DNA of 64,000 nucleotides, from the NCBI RefSeq assembly GCF_040610475.1, contig NZ_JBEXMJ010000002.1:77471-141470 (forward strand). The letters run 5' to 3'. A program made the position numbers and the translations under genes. Positions within the stretch are counted from its first letter, which is position 1. Every line of letters begins with the position of its first letter. Under the pieces are notes generated by a model. The model saw only the letters and a list, made by a program, of their open reading frames with translations, was not told where the DNA came from and ran no database searches. This document shows positions 8,039 through 16,899 of the stretch, one piece after another. Source of the stretch: Actinopolymorpha sp. NPDC004070. Lineage in GTDB: Bacteria; Actinomycetota; Actinomycetes; Propionibacteriales; Actinopolymorphaceae.

Positions 8039-9991
8039 CTATCCGTCCGGAACGGTCTCGTCGATCACCCGCCACCGCTGGTTGGGTCCGGCGTTGGGCT
8101 GCCAGACTCCGACGACCGAGCCGTCGGCCGTCGCCTGCCCGGTGACCTCGAGGTTGCCCGGCCCGGCGACGTTCGCCATCGTGTAGGTGCCGTCGCCGGT
8201 CGTGGAGAGATACCACCGCGCCGCCTCGTCCGGTGACGCCTGCGCCGGCTCGAGGACGAGCGCCCCGGACCGCACCGCCACCTGACGGCCGTCGTGCGCG
8301 CGCAGGTGGTGGTGTTCGCGGTTGGTCCAGCCGCCGGTCAGCCGGGCCACGGTCCACAACTGGCCGGCGTTCGCCGCGTCGGTGGTCCGGACGACCAGGG
8401 CGTTCCGCCCGGACGGCTCGGACGGATCGGCGGCCAGCGACCTGCCGCTCTGCACGCCGACGAACCGGTACGTGTGCCCGTCCCGGAAGGTGGCCGCGTC
8501 CTCGGCGATCCCCGCCACGTCGGTCACCACCATTGTGGTGACCGACCGCGGCGGCACCCGTATGCTCGCCTCCGCCCCGTCGACCGGGACCGGCGGGTGC
8601 TCCCGTAGTGCTCCGGACCTGTCGGTGACGATCGCGGTGACCGCGCCGCCCGGACCGACGTGGTCGAACTTCGACAGGTCGACGCGCAGGTCGCGAGGGT
8701 CCGGGGTCGGGTTGGTGTGGACGAGGGTGACCGTCCGCGCACCGGGGCGGATCGCCGCGACCGTGTTGGCGTCGTCGACCTTCACCAGGTGGTCGCCCGG
8801 CCGGATGTGGTGGGTGAAGTTGCGGGCGGTGTTGAACTTCTGGTTGGTACGCACCGGACAGGTCTCCGGCGTGTCCCGCGCGGTGCAGTCGAACGGCACC
8901 TGGATCTCGCCCCAGTTGCCGCCGAGGTCTCCCTGGCCGCCGGGCGTCATGTTGTCGTAGTCCTCGATCGGCTGCCAGAACACCCACGCCGAGGGCTCGA
9001 GCTCCCGCAGGTCGTCGGTGATGTGCTGGGCCAGGCCCAGTCCGGGCTCGATGTCCTCGAAGTCCTGGCCGTGGCCCCAGTCGCCCTCGACCTCCGACAT
9101 CCACAGCGGCTTGCCGTCGGACTTGGCCAGGTCGCGGACCGCGGTGCGCCGGGCGGTGGCGTAGGTGTGCACGTTCAGCCTGCCCACGGCCGCCTTCACG
9201 TCGGCGGGATAGCTCGTCCAGTTGCGTACGAAGAGCGACGGGTTGGTCTCGTCCATCGCCGCGATCCGGGCGTCGGTGGCCGAGTCCTCCAAAGCTTCGG
9301 CAAGGGCGCGGACGACTCGCTGCTGGAGCTCGGGGCCGATGTGGGCGCCCTCCTGGCGGCCGCCGACCGGCCGGCGGCCGAAGCCGAGAACCGTGACCCA
9401 GTGGTTGGTGTTCGGCTCGTTGAACGGGTCGATGCTGTCCACGCGGATGCCGTGCGCGGCCTCCAGGCGTTCGGTGACTCCGACGACGTACCTCGCGAAG
9501 TCCCGGACACTCGTGGACTTCAGCTGGTCGGTCCACGGGAGGAACCCGCCGGAGACGTAGCCGGACCGGGTCATGAACCACGGCGGTGAGTTGCTGAACG
9601 TCTCCCACCTCGTGACGTACGGCCTGATCCGGTCCACCCACCAGCGCTGCGTGCGGTCGGCGTCGGCGTTCCAGTCGGCCGGGTCGTCCGCCGACCACCA
9701 GCCGACGTCCCTGCGGGTGGTGCCTTCCCGCGCCTGCCACCAGCCCGGCACGGCGCCACCGGAGCGGAGGTAGTCGCGGACGTCCGGAGCGTTGCCGCCG
9801 CCGATGTTGTAGCGGGCGATGTTGAGGCGGAGCCCGTCCTCCCCGAAGACCAGCCGGACCAGCGTCTCCCGGAGCTGGTCGGGGTAGTCTCCGGTGGCGT
9901 TGGCGAACCAGACCAGGCTGGTGCCCCAGCCCTCGAACGCAGGATGCTGGTACGACGGGTCCGGCTGGATGGTCGCCGAGGGGGTCGCCAT
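8039..9991 (-). CDS. GH30-type glycoside hydrolase with C-terminal ricin-type beta-trefoil domain
   Basis: The protein has 650 residues from the ATG at 9991. The N-terminal TIM barrel begins with FEGWGTSLVW, and the family's two catalytic glutamates are visible: acid/base E192 in DPFNEPNTNHW and nucleophile near E300 in LWMSEVEGDWG. This resembles GH30 endo-beta-1,6-galactanases. A beta-sandwich follows, then about residues 500-645 form a ricin-type lectin (repeats ending in QLWTV and QRWRV). No signal peptide is seen from this start, nor in the in-frame extension to 10123, which is odd for a lectin-bearing hydrolase. It may be secreted by a non-classical route or act on imported oligosaccharide. 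It is divergent from the Wadjet operon. Confidence 0.87.
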   Translation of the reverse strand: MATPSATIQPDPSYQHPAFEGWGTSLVWFANATGDYPDQLRETLVRLVFGEDGLRLNIARYNIGGGNAPDVRDYLRSGGAVPGWWQAREGTTRRDVGWWSADDPADWNADADRTQRWWVDRIRPYVTRWETFSNSPPWFMTRSGYVSGGFLPWTDQLKSTSVRDFARYVVGVTERLEAAHGIRVDSIDPFNEPNTNHWVTVLGFGRRPVGGRQEGAHIGPELQQRVVRALAEALEDSATDARIAAMDETNPSLFVRNWTSYPADVKAAVGRLNVHTYATARRTAVRDLAKSDGKPLWMSEVEGDWGHGQDFEDIEPGLGLAQHITDDLRELEPSAWVFWQPIEDYDNMTPGGQGDLGGNWGEIQVPFDCTARDTPETCPVRTNQKFNTARNFTHHIRPGDHLVKVDDANTVAAIRPGARTVTLVHTNPTPDPRDLRVDLSKFDHVGPGGAVTAIVTDRSGALREHPPVPVDGAEASIRVPPRSVTTMVVTDVAGIAEDAATFRDGHTYRFVGVQSGRSLAADPSEPSGRNALVVRTTDAANAGQLWTVARLTGGWTNREHHHLRAHDGRQVAVRSGALVLEPAQASPDEAARWYLSTTGDGTYTMANVAGPGNLEVTGQATADGSVVGVWQPNAGPNQRWRVIDETVPDG

Positions 9992-10056
9992 GGGGACAGT
10001 GTCACCCCGGGCACCCCGGGTCAACCGGGCCGCGACGTCGTGTCGGTGATACCGCG

Positions 10057-10062
10057 TACGGT
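10057..10062 (+). promoter_or_regulatory. Possible -10 element of the jet operon (leaderless transcript)
   Basis: TACGGT fits the actinobacterial TANNNT pattern and ends eight bases before the GTG start at 10071, the spacing expected for a leaderless mRNA. No Shine-Dalgarno sequence precedes that GTG. No convincing -35 was found, so this is a weak call. Confidence 0.3.
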
Positions 10063-10070
10063 GTTGAACC

Positions 10071-11618
10071 GTGGAATCCGAAGACACTCGGGCGGCGACG
10101 CCGACCGACCTCGAGCGGTTCACGGCGTACAGCTACCTCACGGTCTCCGATCCCGCCAGCCGCGCGTCGTACTTCCAGATCATGCGCATCTTCACCTCCA
10201 CCCTGCTCGCGGACCTTTCCGCCCACGAGGTCGCCGAGCGCCTCGGCAGGTCCGAGCAACCGGGTACGCCGAACGGCTCGGTCGACAACGTCGCCGCCCG
10301 GCTGGAGCAACTCAAGGAGTGGGGCAACCTTCTCCCCAGCTCCCGCCCGGTCAAGGCGTCCAGCATCCGCGACTACCACCGGGTGCGCTCCCGGTTCCAG
10401 CTCTCACCACTGGGCGAGCACGTCCAGCGGCAGGCGGAGGAGATCCTCGCCGCCGCCGACGCCGTACGCGAGGTCAGCCGCGAGTTGCTCGCCCTCGTGG
10501 CTCGCGGGCTGGCCGGCTTGGCGACCGAGACCGAGAATCACCCCCAGCTCGACCCGCGGGATGCGTTGGAACGGATATCGGCGGTCTTCACGCAGTTCGG
10601 CGAGTTCGCCGACTCCGTACGCGACTTCTACGCCTACCTCGGCCAGGTGATCTTCCGGTACGACCTCGACTCGGTCGAGTTCGCGGGCTTCAAGGAGCTG
10701 CTGCTCGACTATGCCGAGACGATCACGGAGGACGTCGCACATTACGCGCCCCAGATCCGCCGCAGCCTGGACCTCCTGGCGCCACACCTTCCCGACGTCC
10801 TCAAACGGGTCGACGACTTCGATCAGGGGCTGCAGGGCCTGTCCCGCGTCGGGGTGGAGGTCCAGCGCAGCCGGGGCAGGGAGCTTGCCGACTGGGAAGG
10901 CCTGCGCGCGTGGTTCTTCGACGACGGCGAGGGGAGTCAGGTCGACCAGTTGCGGGAGGCCACGATGCGTGCGCTGCAGGCGCTGCTGGCCAACGCCAAA
11001 CGCCTGATCCGTACATCCACAGGCGAACTCTCCCGTCGCAAGGACCTACTCAAGCTCGCGCGGTGGTTCGACACCGCCGACGACGCCACCGCGCACGACC
11101 TCTACGTCGCCGCGTTCGGCATCTACGGCGCCCGCCACCTCGGCATCGCTCCGGACCACGACCTCGACGTACCCGCGACGACAAGCTGGTGGTCGGGGCC
11201 GACGGTGCCCGTGCCGCTGGCCCTGCGTGAGCGCGGTTCACGCGCACCGCGTGGTCGCACGGCCGCCGCCGAGGACTACACCGCCCAGCGGGACTGGCTC
11301 CGCCAGGAAGCCCAAGCGGAGGCGGAGCGCCGGCACGCCGCGGCTGCCGAGTTGCGCGGCGCGGGCGGACGGTGGTCCGACGTACGACTGTCGGGGAGTG
11401 CCACCCGCCTACTCCTCGACCTGTTGGCCCGCTGCCTCGCCACGGCTCCGCCCACCTTCGACATCGCGGCCTCGGCCGACGCCGACCTGGAGGTGCGGGT
11501 GCGGCTGCGCCGCTCACCGGGGACGGCCACGGTGGTCCGGGGTTTCGACGGCGACCTGATACTCGACGACCTCACTCTCGTCGTGGACAGCCCTTCCCAG
11601 CGGTTGGAGGCGGGATGA
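10071..11618 (+). CDS. jetA: Wadjet type II subunit JetA (DUF2397 / TIGR02677 family)
   Basis: The protein has 515 residues from a GTG start. Recognition rests on the N-terminus (LERFTAYSYLTVSDPASRASYFQIMRI... style), the overall length, and its position as first gene of the fixed TIGR02677-02678-02680-02679 order. By family knowledge JetA is the kleisin (MukF-like) subunit that bridges the SMC heads in a condensin-like complex that restricts plasmids. A helical central region (roughly 110-340) and a C-terminal basic, Arg-rich stretch are seen. It overlaps the next gene by ATGA. It diverges from the GH30 gene over a 79-base gap, so the promoter must lie there. Confidence 0.88.
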   Translation: MESEDTRAATPTDLERFTAYSYLTVSDPASRASYFQIMRIFTSTLLADLSAHEVAERLGRSEQPGTPNGSVDNVAARLEQLKEWGNLLPSSRPVKASSIRDYHRVRSRFQLSPLGEHVQRQAEEILAAADAVREVSRELLALVARGLAGLATETENHPQLDPRDALERISAVFTQFGEFADSVRDFYAYLGQVIFRYDLDSVEFAGFKELLLDYAETITEDVAHYAPQIRRSLDLLAPHLPDVLKRVDDFDQGLQGLSRVGVEVQRSRGRELADWEGLRAWFFDDGEGSQVDQLREATMRALQALLANAKRLIRTSTGELSRRKDLLKLARWFDTADDATAHDLYVAAFGIYGARHLGIAPDHDLDVPATTSWWSGPTVPVPLALRERGSRAPRGRTAAAEDYTAQRDWLRQEAQAEAERRHAAAAELRGAGGRWSDVRLSGSATRLLLDLLARCLATAPPTFDIAASADADLEVRVRLRRSPGTATVVRGFDGDLILDDLTLVVDSPSQRLEAG

Positions 11619-12739
11619 CCGATCTTGCCTCGCGAGCGGCCGACGAGCGCCGCCACGCGGCGCGGACCTTGCTGCGCAGTCCGCTGGTGACCGGGCGGAG
11701 CCACCCGGAGGAGTTTCGGCTGATCAGGCGGCACGCGGTCGAACTCGCGTCGCAGTTCCAGCAGTTGCTGGGCTATCGCCTGGTGGTGGAGTCGAACTTC
11801 GCCCGTCTTCACAAGGCAGGTCTCGGGCGTGGAAGCGGGCGGCGGCTCACCCGGTCGTCCGGCGCACCGTTCACGCCTCGCACCTACGCCTACCTCGCGC
11901 TCACTCTCTCGGTGCTCACCACCGCACCCGAGCAACTGCTGTTCTCCGAACTCCTCGCCCGCATCCGCGTGGCGGCGGCAGAGGCAGGAATCGACCTCGG
12001 CGATCCCAACCGCGGGACGGAGAAGCGCGCGCTGGTAGCCGCACTCCGGCAGCTGAACAACTGGCAGATCCTCACCGAGGACGACGGGTCGGTGGAGGCA
12101 TACGTCGGTGACGAGCGCGCGGAGGCGCTGCTCACCATCGACCGGGAGATCGCCCGGCGTACGGTCAGCGGGCCGATCGGCTCGGCCGGTGGCTGGGAGG
12201 AGCTCATCGACCGGTCGGCCGGATCCGACCTGGGTCCGCGGCACAGCGTGCGACGCCGGCTGGTCGAGACGCCGGTCGTCTACCTCGACGACCTCAGCGA
12301 CGAGGAGCGTGACTGGCTACGGCGCAACCAGCGCCGCGAGCAGCGGGTCCTCGAGGAGGCCCTCGGCCTGGACGCCGAGATCCGGGCGGAGGGCGTCGGC
12401 CTCTTCGACCCCGAGGAGGAGCTCACCGACCTGTCCTTCCCGGCCACCGGCACGCTCTCGTGGCTCGCCCTGCTCCTCCTCGAACGGCTGGTGACCGAAC
12501 TCCGGCCGGACGAGCCGACCATCTCGGTGCCGATCCCCGACAGCCTGGTCGACGGCCTGATCGCCGAACTCGTCGAGCGGCACGGCCGGGCGTTCGCCAA
12601 GGACCTGCTCGAGGACCGCGGCCAGCTACGGGAGAGCGTCCTGGAACGACTGCAGGCTTTTCGCCTCGTCGACCGGCGGGAGAATGGTTGGCTGTTGTCC
12701 GCCGCGGCCGCCCGCTACGCCCCGAAGGTGCACCTGTGA
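11615..12739 (+). CDS. jetB: Wadjet type II subunit JetB (DUF2398 / TIGR02678 family)
   Basis: The protein has 374 residues. The ATG at 11615 overlaps the jetA stop (ATGA), which fixes the start although the frame is open further upstream. Internal segments such as the early RRHAVELASQFQQLLGYRLVV and the central TPVVYLDDLSDEERDWLRRN are typical of TIGR02678. By family knowledge it is the MukE-like KITE subunit, with winged-helix folds that bind the kleisin and modulate the SMC ATPase. It is coupled to the SMC gene through a GTGA overlap. It has no enzymatic motif of its own. Confidence 0.88.
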   Translation: MTDLASRAADERRHAARTLLRSPLVTGRSHPEEFRLIRRHAVELASQFQQLLGYRLVVESNFARLHKAGLGRGSGRRLTRSSGAPFTPRTYAYLALTLSVLTTAPEQLLFSELLARIRVAAAEAGIDLGDPNRGTEKRALVAALRQLNNWQILTEDDGSVEAYVGDERAEALLTIDREIARRTVSGPIGSAGGWEELIDRSAGSDLGPRHSVRRRLVETPVVYLDDLSDEERDWLRRNQRREQRVLEEALGLDAEIRAEGVGLFDPEEELTDLSFPATGTLSWLALLLLERLVTELRPDEPTISVPIPDSLVDGLIAELVERHGRAFAKDLLEDRGQLRESVLERLQAFRLVDRRENGWLLSAAAARYAPKVHL

Positions 12740-15700
12740 CCCACGCCGCCCAGCCCGACCAGCCGGCCGACCCGCATCGCTTCCGGCTCAGCCGTGCCGG
12801 GATCCACCAGGTCTGGCAGTACGACGAGGAGTTCCGCTTCGGCGACGGACGGCTGCTGCTGCGCGGGAAGAACGGCGCGGGCAAGTCCAAGGCGCTGGAG
12901 ATTCTGTTGCCGTTCCTGCTCGACGGTGACACCCGGCGGTTGGACGCCGCAGGCGGCGGAAAGACGACGCTCAGGTGGTTGATGCTCGGCGGCTGGAGCG
13001 GTGGCACGAACCGCCTCGGGTTCGTATGGCTGGAGTTCGCACGGGTCGAGGACGGCGAGTCCGAGACGCTCACCCTGGGCGCCGCGATCAAGGCGTCCAC
13101 CTCGACCAACGAGGCGAAGGCAACTTACTTCGTCACCACCCGCGTGGTCGAAGGACTCCATCTGCGAGATCCGAGCCGGCGCCCCTCGGTCGACCAACTG
13201 CGCGAGCTCGTCGGACCCGAGAACTGCTACGAGCGCGCCGGAGAATACCGTGCGCGAGTGGCCCGGGAACTCTTCGGGCTCACCGACCTGGCCCGCTACC
13301 GCAACCTGGTGCACCTTCTCTACGGTCTGCGGCGGCCCACGATCGGTGACCGGATCGAGTCGGGTGAACTCGTCAACGTCCTGCGCGACGCGCTGCCACC
13401 GCTCGACGACGACCTCCTCGACCGGGTGGCCCACAACTTCGACGACCTGGATGCGGTCCGCGACGAGCTCGGACGACTGGAACGCACAGACGCCGCGTTG
13501 ACCACCTTCCTGGCCAGCTATCGCGGTTACCTCCGTGGCGTGCTTCGTCACCGCACCGGCCTGGTCCAGAAGTCTCTCGCCGAGCTGAGAGAAGCTCGCC
13601 GCGAGACCGGAGCGGCCGAACGCCGGCTGGCGTCTCTGACCGAGCAGGAGACGGCCGCGGCGAAGGCGGTGGAGGATCTCGACCGCGCGCGGCGGGATGC
13701 CGAAGCACAGCTGCGAGCCCTCCGCGACAGCGCGGCCTACCAGGCGCTCACCGACCTTCGCGAACGCCGCGAACGCGTCACAGCACATCGTCAGGCCGTC
13801 CGCGCGGCGTGGAACGCGTCCGCGATCGCCAGGACGGCGGAGGAGAGCGCCGTCCAGCGACTCGGTCAGGAGACCGACGACATCGGTCGTGGGCTGACAG
13901 ACCTGCGCGGCGACGTACGACATCTCCGCGGGCTGGTGCGAAGCAGCGGCCTCGACGAGGCGCTGGTGCCGGAATCCCCGGCCGCCGGTACGACAGTCCT
14001 CGCACCCGCGGTGACGGGAGTCCTCACCGACGAGACGGGCCGCCTGCTGGAGGTGAGCCGCTCGACGGTCCGTGCCGTGGGCCTGCTCCCGGGCCAGCTC
14101 GAGGAGTGGCGACATGGGCTCGGCGAGGCCACGACGGTGGCGAAGGCCCGTCGTCGCGCCGCGCGGGAACTTCGAGGCGACCTCGACCAGGTGACAGCGG
14201 CCGAGCGAAAAGCCGACGGGCTCCGCGAGCAGGCCGGGCGGATGGAGGCCGAGGTCGTCGCCGCCGATGAACGCCGGCAGGCACGCCAGAACGAGCTCCT
14301 CGAGGTCTCCGGTGCCTACGCCGATGCTGTCCGAGCCTGGGCACGCGGGCTGCCCGACCCCGAACCCGTCACCAGGTTGGTCGGCACGCCTGACGACTCC
14401 GACCTGCCGGTCGAGGACCGCGCACTACCGCCGGCAACACCCGAGACGATCGCGGTCGCCGCCCGGACAAGCTCCGAGCCCGTCCTGCGAGCCCACGAGG
14501 AACGCCGCGACGAACTGTTGTCCCTCGAACGCGAGATCGGGAACTCCCTGGCGAGTGCGCGCGAGGAGTTACGGCACTGGGAACGCACCGAAGACCCGGA
14601 GCCGCCGCGCTCCCGCTACTCGACGGCGGAGCGCGACCCGGCCACAGGCGCTCCGCTTTTTCTCCTCGTGGACCACGACAGCACGGTGCCGGAGAGGGAC
14701 CAGGCGGGCATCGAGGCCGCACTGGAGGCGAGCGGTCTGCTCAGCGCCTGGGTGGCCGCCGACGGCCGCGTGCTCGCCCCGGACACCAACGACGTCGTCG
14801 TCCGCACGGACCTCCCGGCCGGGGGCGCTGATCTGACCAGCGTTCTACGACCGGTCCCGGGCCACGGCGTGAGCGAAGCCGTACTCACCCGCGTGCTGGA
14901 AGCCGTGGGTTTCGGCCCGTCGGACGCGCACAGCTGGATCTCCGTCGACGGACGGTGGCGGCTGGGTGCGCTGGGCGGAGCGCACACCAAGAACCGCTCG
15001 GAGTACATCGGTGCCAGCGTCCGCGCCGCCACCAGAGAACGCCGAATCGCCGAGCTGCGCAGCCAGGTCGGCACCCTCGAGGCGGCACTGGCCGCACACC
15101 GCGGCACCCGGGCGGAGGTCGAGCAGGACCGAGACCGGCTCCGCCGTGTCCTCGAGGCCGTCCCTCCGGGCCGTGACCTGACGGGCGCGTGGTCCACCTA
15201 CGAAAGCGCGGTCGAGGAGACGACCCGCCGTAGAGGCGTGCTGGCCGCTGCCACCCGCGCCGCCGAACAGGCCTGGGCCGGGGCGGTTCAGCTGCGCGCC
15301 AGAGTACAGACAAAGGCCACCGCCGAGGGACTCCCGTTCGACCTGGACGGTGTGACCCGGATCGTCGCCGACGTGGAGCAGGTCCTGAACGACCTCCAGC
15401 GCTTCGAACGCACGACCAGTCGAATCCTGGACACTCTGGACGCGCACGCCCTCAGCCGCACCACGTGGCAGGACGCACGTGCACGGCGAGAGACCGCCGA
15501 GTCCGAGTACGACACCGCCCGCTCGACAATGGACGAGGCCGTCGGCGAACTCCACGCACTGGAGGCTGCCGTCGGAGCGGACGAGGCCGAGATCCTGGCG
15601 CAGGAGAACGCTGCCGAGCAACGACTCACCACAGCGCTCACGGCGCTTCCGGAGGCGGTGGGCACGCGCGACCGTCTGCACGACGAGCGGATCCTGGCCG

Positions 15701-16899
15701 GCGCCGCGCGCGACACCGCGCTGGCCGACCGCGCCGCGCTGGAGTCGCGGGTGGTCGCCGGGAGCGGCCAGCTCCGCCGCCCGCTCGGGATGCCAGGACT
15801 CCCCGCGGCCGCCGATCTGGGCGACCTCACCGAGGTCGTCTCGTCCTACGACAGGAGCCAGGACGAGGATGTCCGAGCCAGGATCCGGGCCCTCACGGCT
15901 CTGGCCGCCGAGATCGAGTCGAGGCTCGGGCCGACGGGCCGCGACGTCGGCGACACCGCGATCCTCGGCGCCGGCGACCGCATGCGGGAAGGGTTGTCCG
16001 GCGGCTATGACGCCGAAGTGAGCGAGGTCGACGGGATCAAGCGCTTCGCGCTGCACGACGACGCGGGCGCGCACGACGTCGCGGTCGTGGGTGAACGCAT
16101 CCGCGCTGCCGCAAGTGACGCCAGACAGCGGCTGTCGACCCGCGAGCAGGAGGTCTTCGAGCGCTACCTGCTCGGCGAGCTCGGCGATCACCTGACCCAG
16201 CAGCTGTTGTCGGCGCGCAGTCTCGTCCGGCAGATGAACGACACGCTGGAAGACGTCCGATCCTCGCACGGCATCGGTGCACGACTGCAGTGGGAGCTTC
16301 CGAAGGAGGCCGGCGCCGACCTGGCAGCGGCGGTCGGACTTCTCGACAACGTTTCGGCGATGCGCACCCGTGACCAGTCCGCGCAGTTGCGCGAGGTGCT
16401 ACGCCAACGGATCGAGGAGGCACGGCAGGCAGACCCTGGTGCCGGCTACGCACGTCATCTGCGCGTCGCACTGGACTACCGCACCTGGTTCGTGTTCACG
16501 GTGATGGTCACCGACTCGGCCAACCCGTCGGTCAGGAGACGGCTGAGTCACCGGACCGCACTGAGCCAGGGCGAGCAGCGCGTGGTCTCCTATCTCGTCC
16601 TGTTCGCGGCGGCCGCCGCGCACTTCGCCTCGGTCGGCCGGTCGGCTCCGACCGCTCCGCGGCTGATCCTGCTCGACGACGCGTTCGCCAAGGTCGACGA
16701 GCCGACTCACGGCCGGCTCCTCGGCCTTCTGGTCGCGCTCGACCTCGACTTCGTGATCACCAGCGAACGGTTGTGGGGCTGCTTTCCCACGGTGCCCAGC
16801 CTGCACATCTACGAATGCCTGCGCGACCCACAGCAACGCGGCGTCGCCACCGTCCACTTCACCTGGGACGGCAAGAGCAAGCGGCTGGTCAGCGTATGA
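12736..16899 (+). CDS. jetC: Wadjet type II SMC-like ATPase JetC (TIGR02680 family)
   Basis: The protein has 1,387 residues. The GTG at 12736 overlaps the jetB stop (GTGA) and places the ATPase head at the N-terminus. Walker A is GKNGAGKS at about residues 44-51. The ABC signature LSQGEQR is near 1276, and Walker B LILLDDAFAKVDE near 1310-1322 with the catalytic glutamate replaced by the DDAFAK pattern usual in this family. Between them lie long Arg/Glu/Ala-rich coiled-coil arms (about 260-520 and 760-1120) flanking a non-helical hinge (about 600-740). It would be the DNA-extruding motor that recognises small circular DNA. It is coupled to jetD by ATGA. Confidence 0.92.
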   Translation: MTHAAQPDQPADPHRFRLSRAGIHQVWQYDEEFRFGDGRLLLRGKNGAGKSKALEILLPFLLDGDTRRLDAAGGGKTTLRWLMLGGWSGGTNRLGFVWLEFARVEDGESETLTLGAAIKASTSTNEAKATYFVTTRVVEGLHLRDPSRRPSVDQLRELVGPENCYERAGEYRARVARELFGLTDLARYRNLVHLLYGLRRPTIGDRIESGELVNVLRDALPPLDDDLLDRVAHNFDDLDAVRDELGRLERTDAALTTFLASYRGYLRGVLRHRTGLVQKSLAELREARRETGAAERRLASLTEQETAAAKAVEDLDRARRDAEAQLRALRDSAAYQALTDLRERRERVTAHRQAVRAAWNASAIARTAEESAVQRLGQETDDIGRGLTDLRGDVRHLRGLVRSSGLDEALVPESPAAGTTVLAPAVTGVLTDETGRLLEVSRSTVRAVGLLPGQLEEWRHGLGEATTVAKARRRAARELRGDLDQVTAAERKADGLREQAGRMEAEVVAADERRQARQNELLEVSGAYADAVRAWARGLPDPEPVTRLVGTPDDSDLPVEDRALPPATPETIAVAARTSSEPVLRAHEERRDELLSLEREIGNSLASAREELRHWERTEDPEPPRSRYSTAERDPATGAPLFLLVDHDSTVPERDQAGIEAALEASGLLSAWVAADGRVLAPDTNDVVVRTDLPAGGADLTSVLRPVPGHGVSEAVLTRVLEAVGFGPSDAHSWISVDGRWRLGALGGAHTKNRSEYIGASVRAATRERRIAELRSQVGTLEAALAAHRGTRAEVEQDRDRLRRVLEAVPPGRDLTGAWSTYESAVEETTRRRGVLAAATRAAEQAWAGAVQLRARVQTKATAEGLPFDLDGVTRIVADVEQVLNDLQRFERTTSRILDTLDAHALSRTTWQDARARRETAESEYDTARSTMDEAVGELHALEAAVGADEAEILAQENAAEQRLTTALTALPEAVGTRDRLHDERILAGAARDTALADRAALESRVVAGSGQLRRPLGMPGLPAAADLGDLTEVVSSYDRSQDEDVRARIRALTALAAEIESRLGPTGRDVGDTAILGAGDRMREGLSGGYDAEVSEVDGIKRFALHDDAGAHDVAVVGERIRAAASDARQRLSTREQEVFERYLLGELGDHLTQQLLSARSLVRQMNDTLEDVRSSHGIGARLQWELPKEAGADLAAAVGLLDNVSAMRTRDQSAQLREVLRQRIEEARQADPGAGYARHLRVALDYRTWFVFTVMVTDSANPSVRRRLSHRTALSQGEQRVVSYLVLFAAAAAHFASVGRSAPTAPRLILLDDAFAKVDEPTHGRLLGLLVALDLDFVITSERLWGCFPTVPSLHIYECLRDPQQRGVATVHFTWDGKSKRLVSV

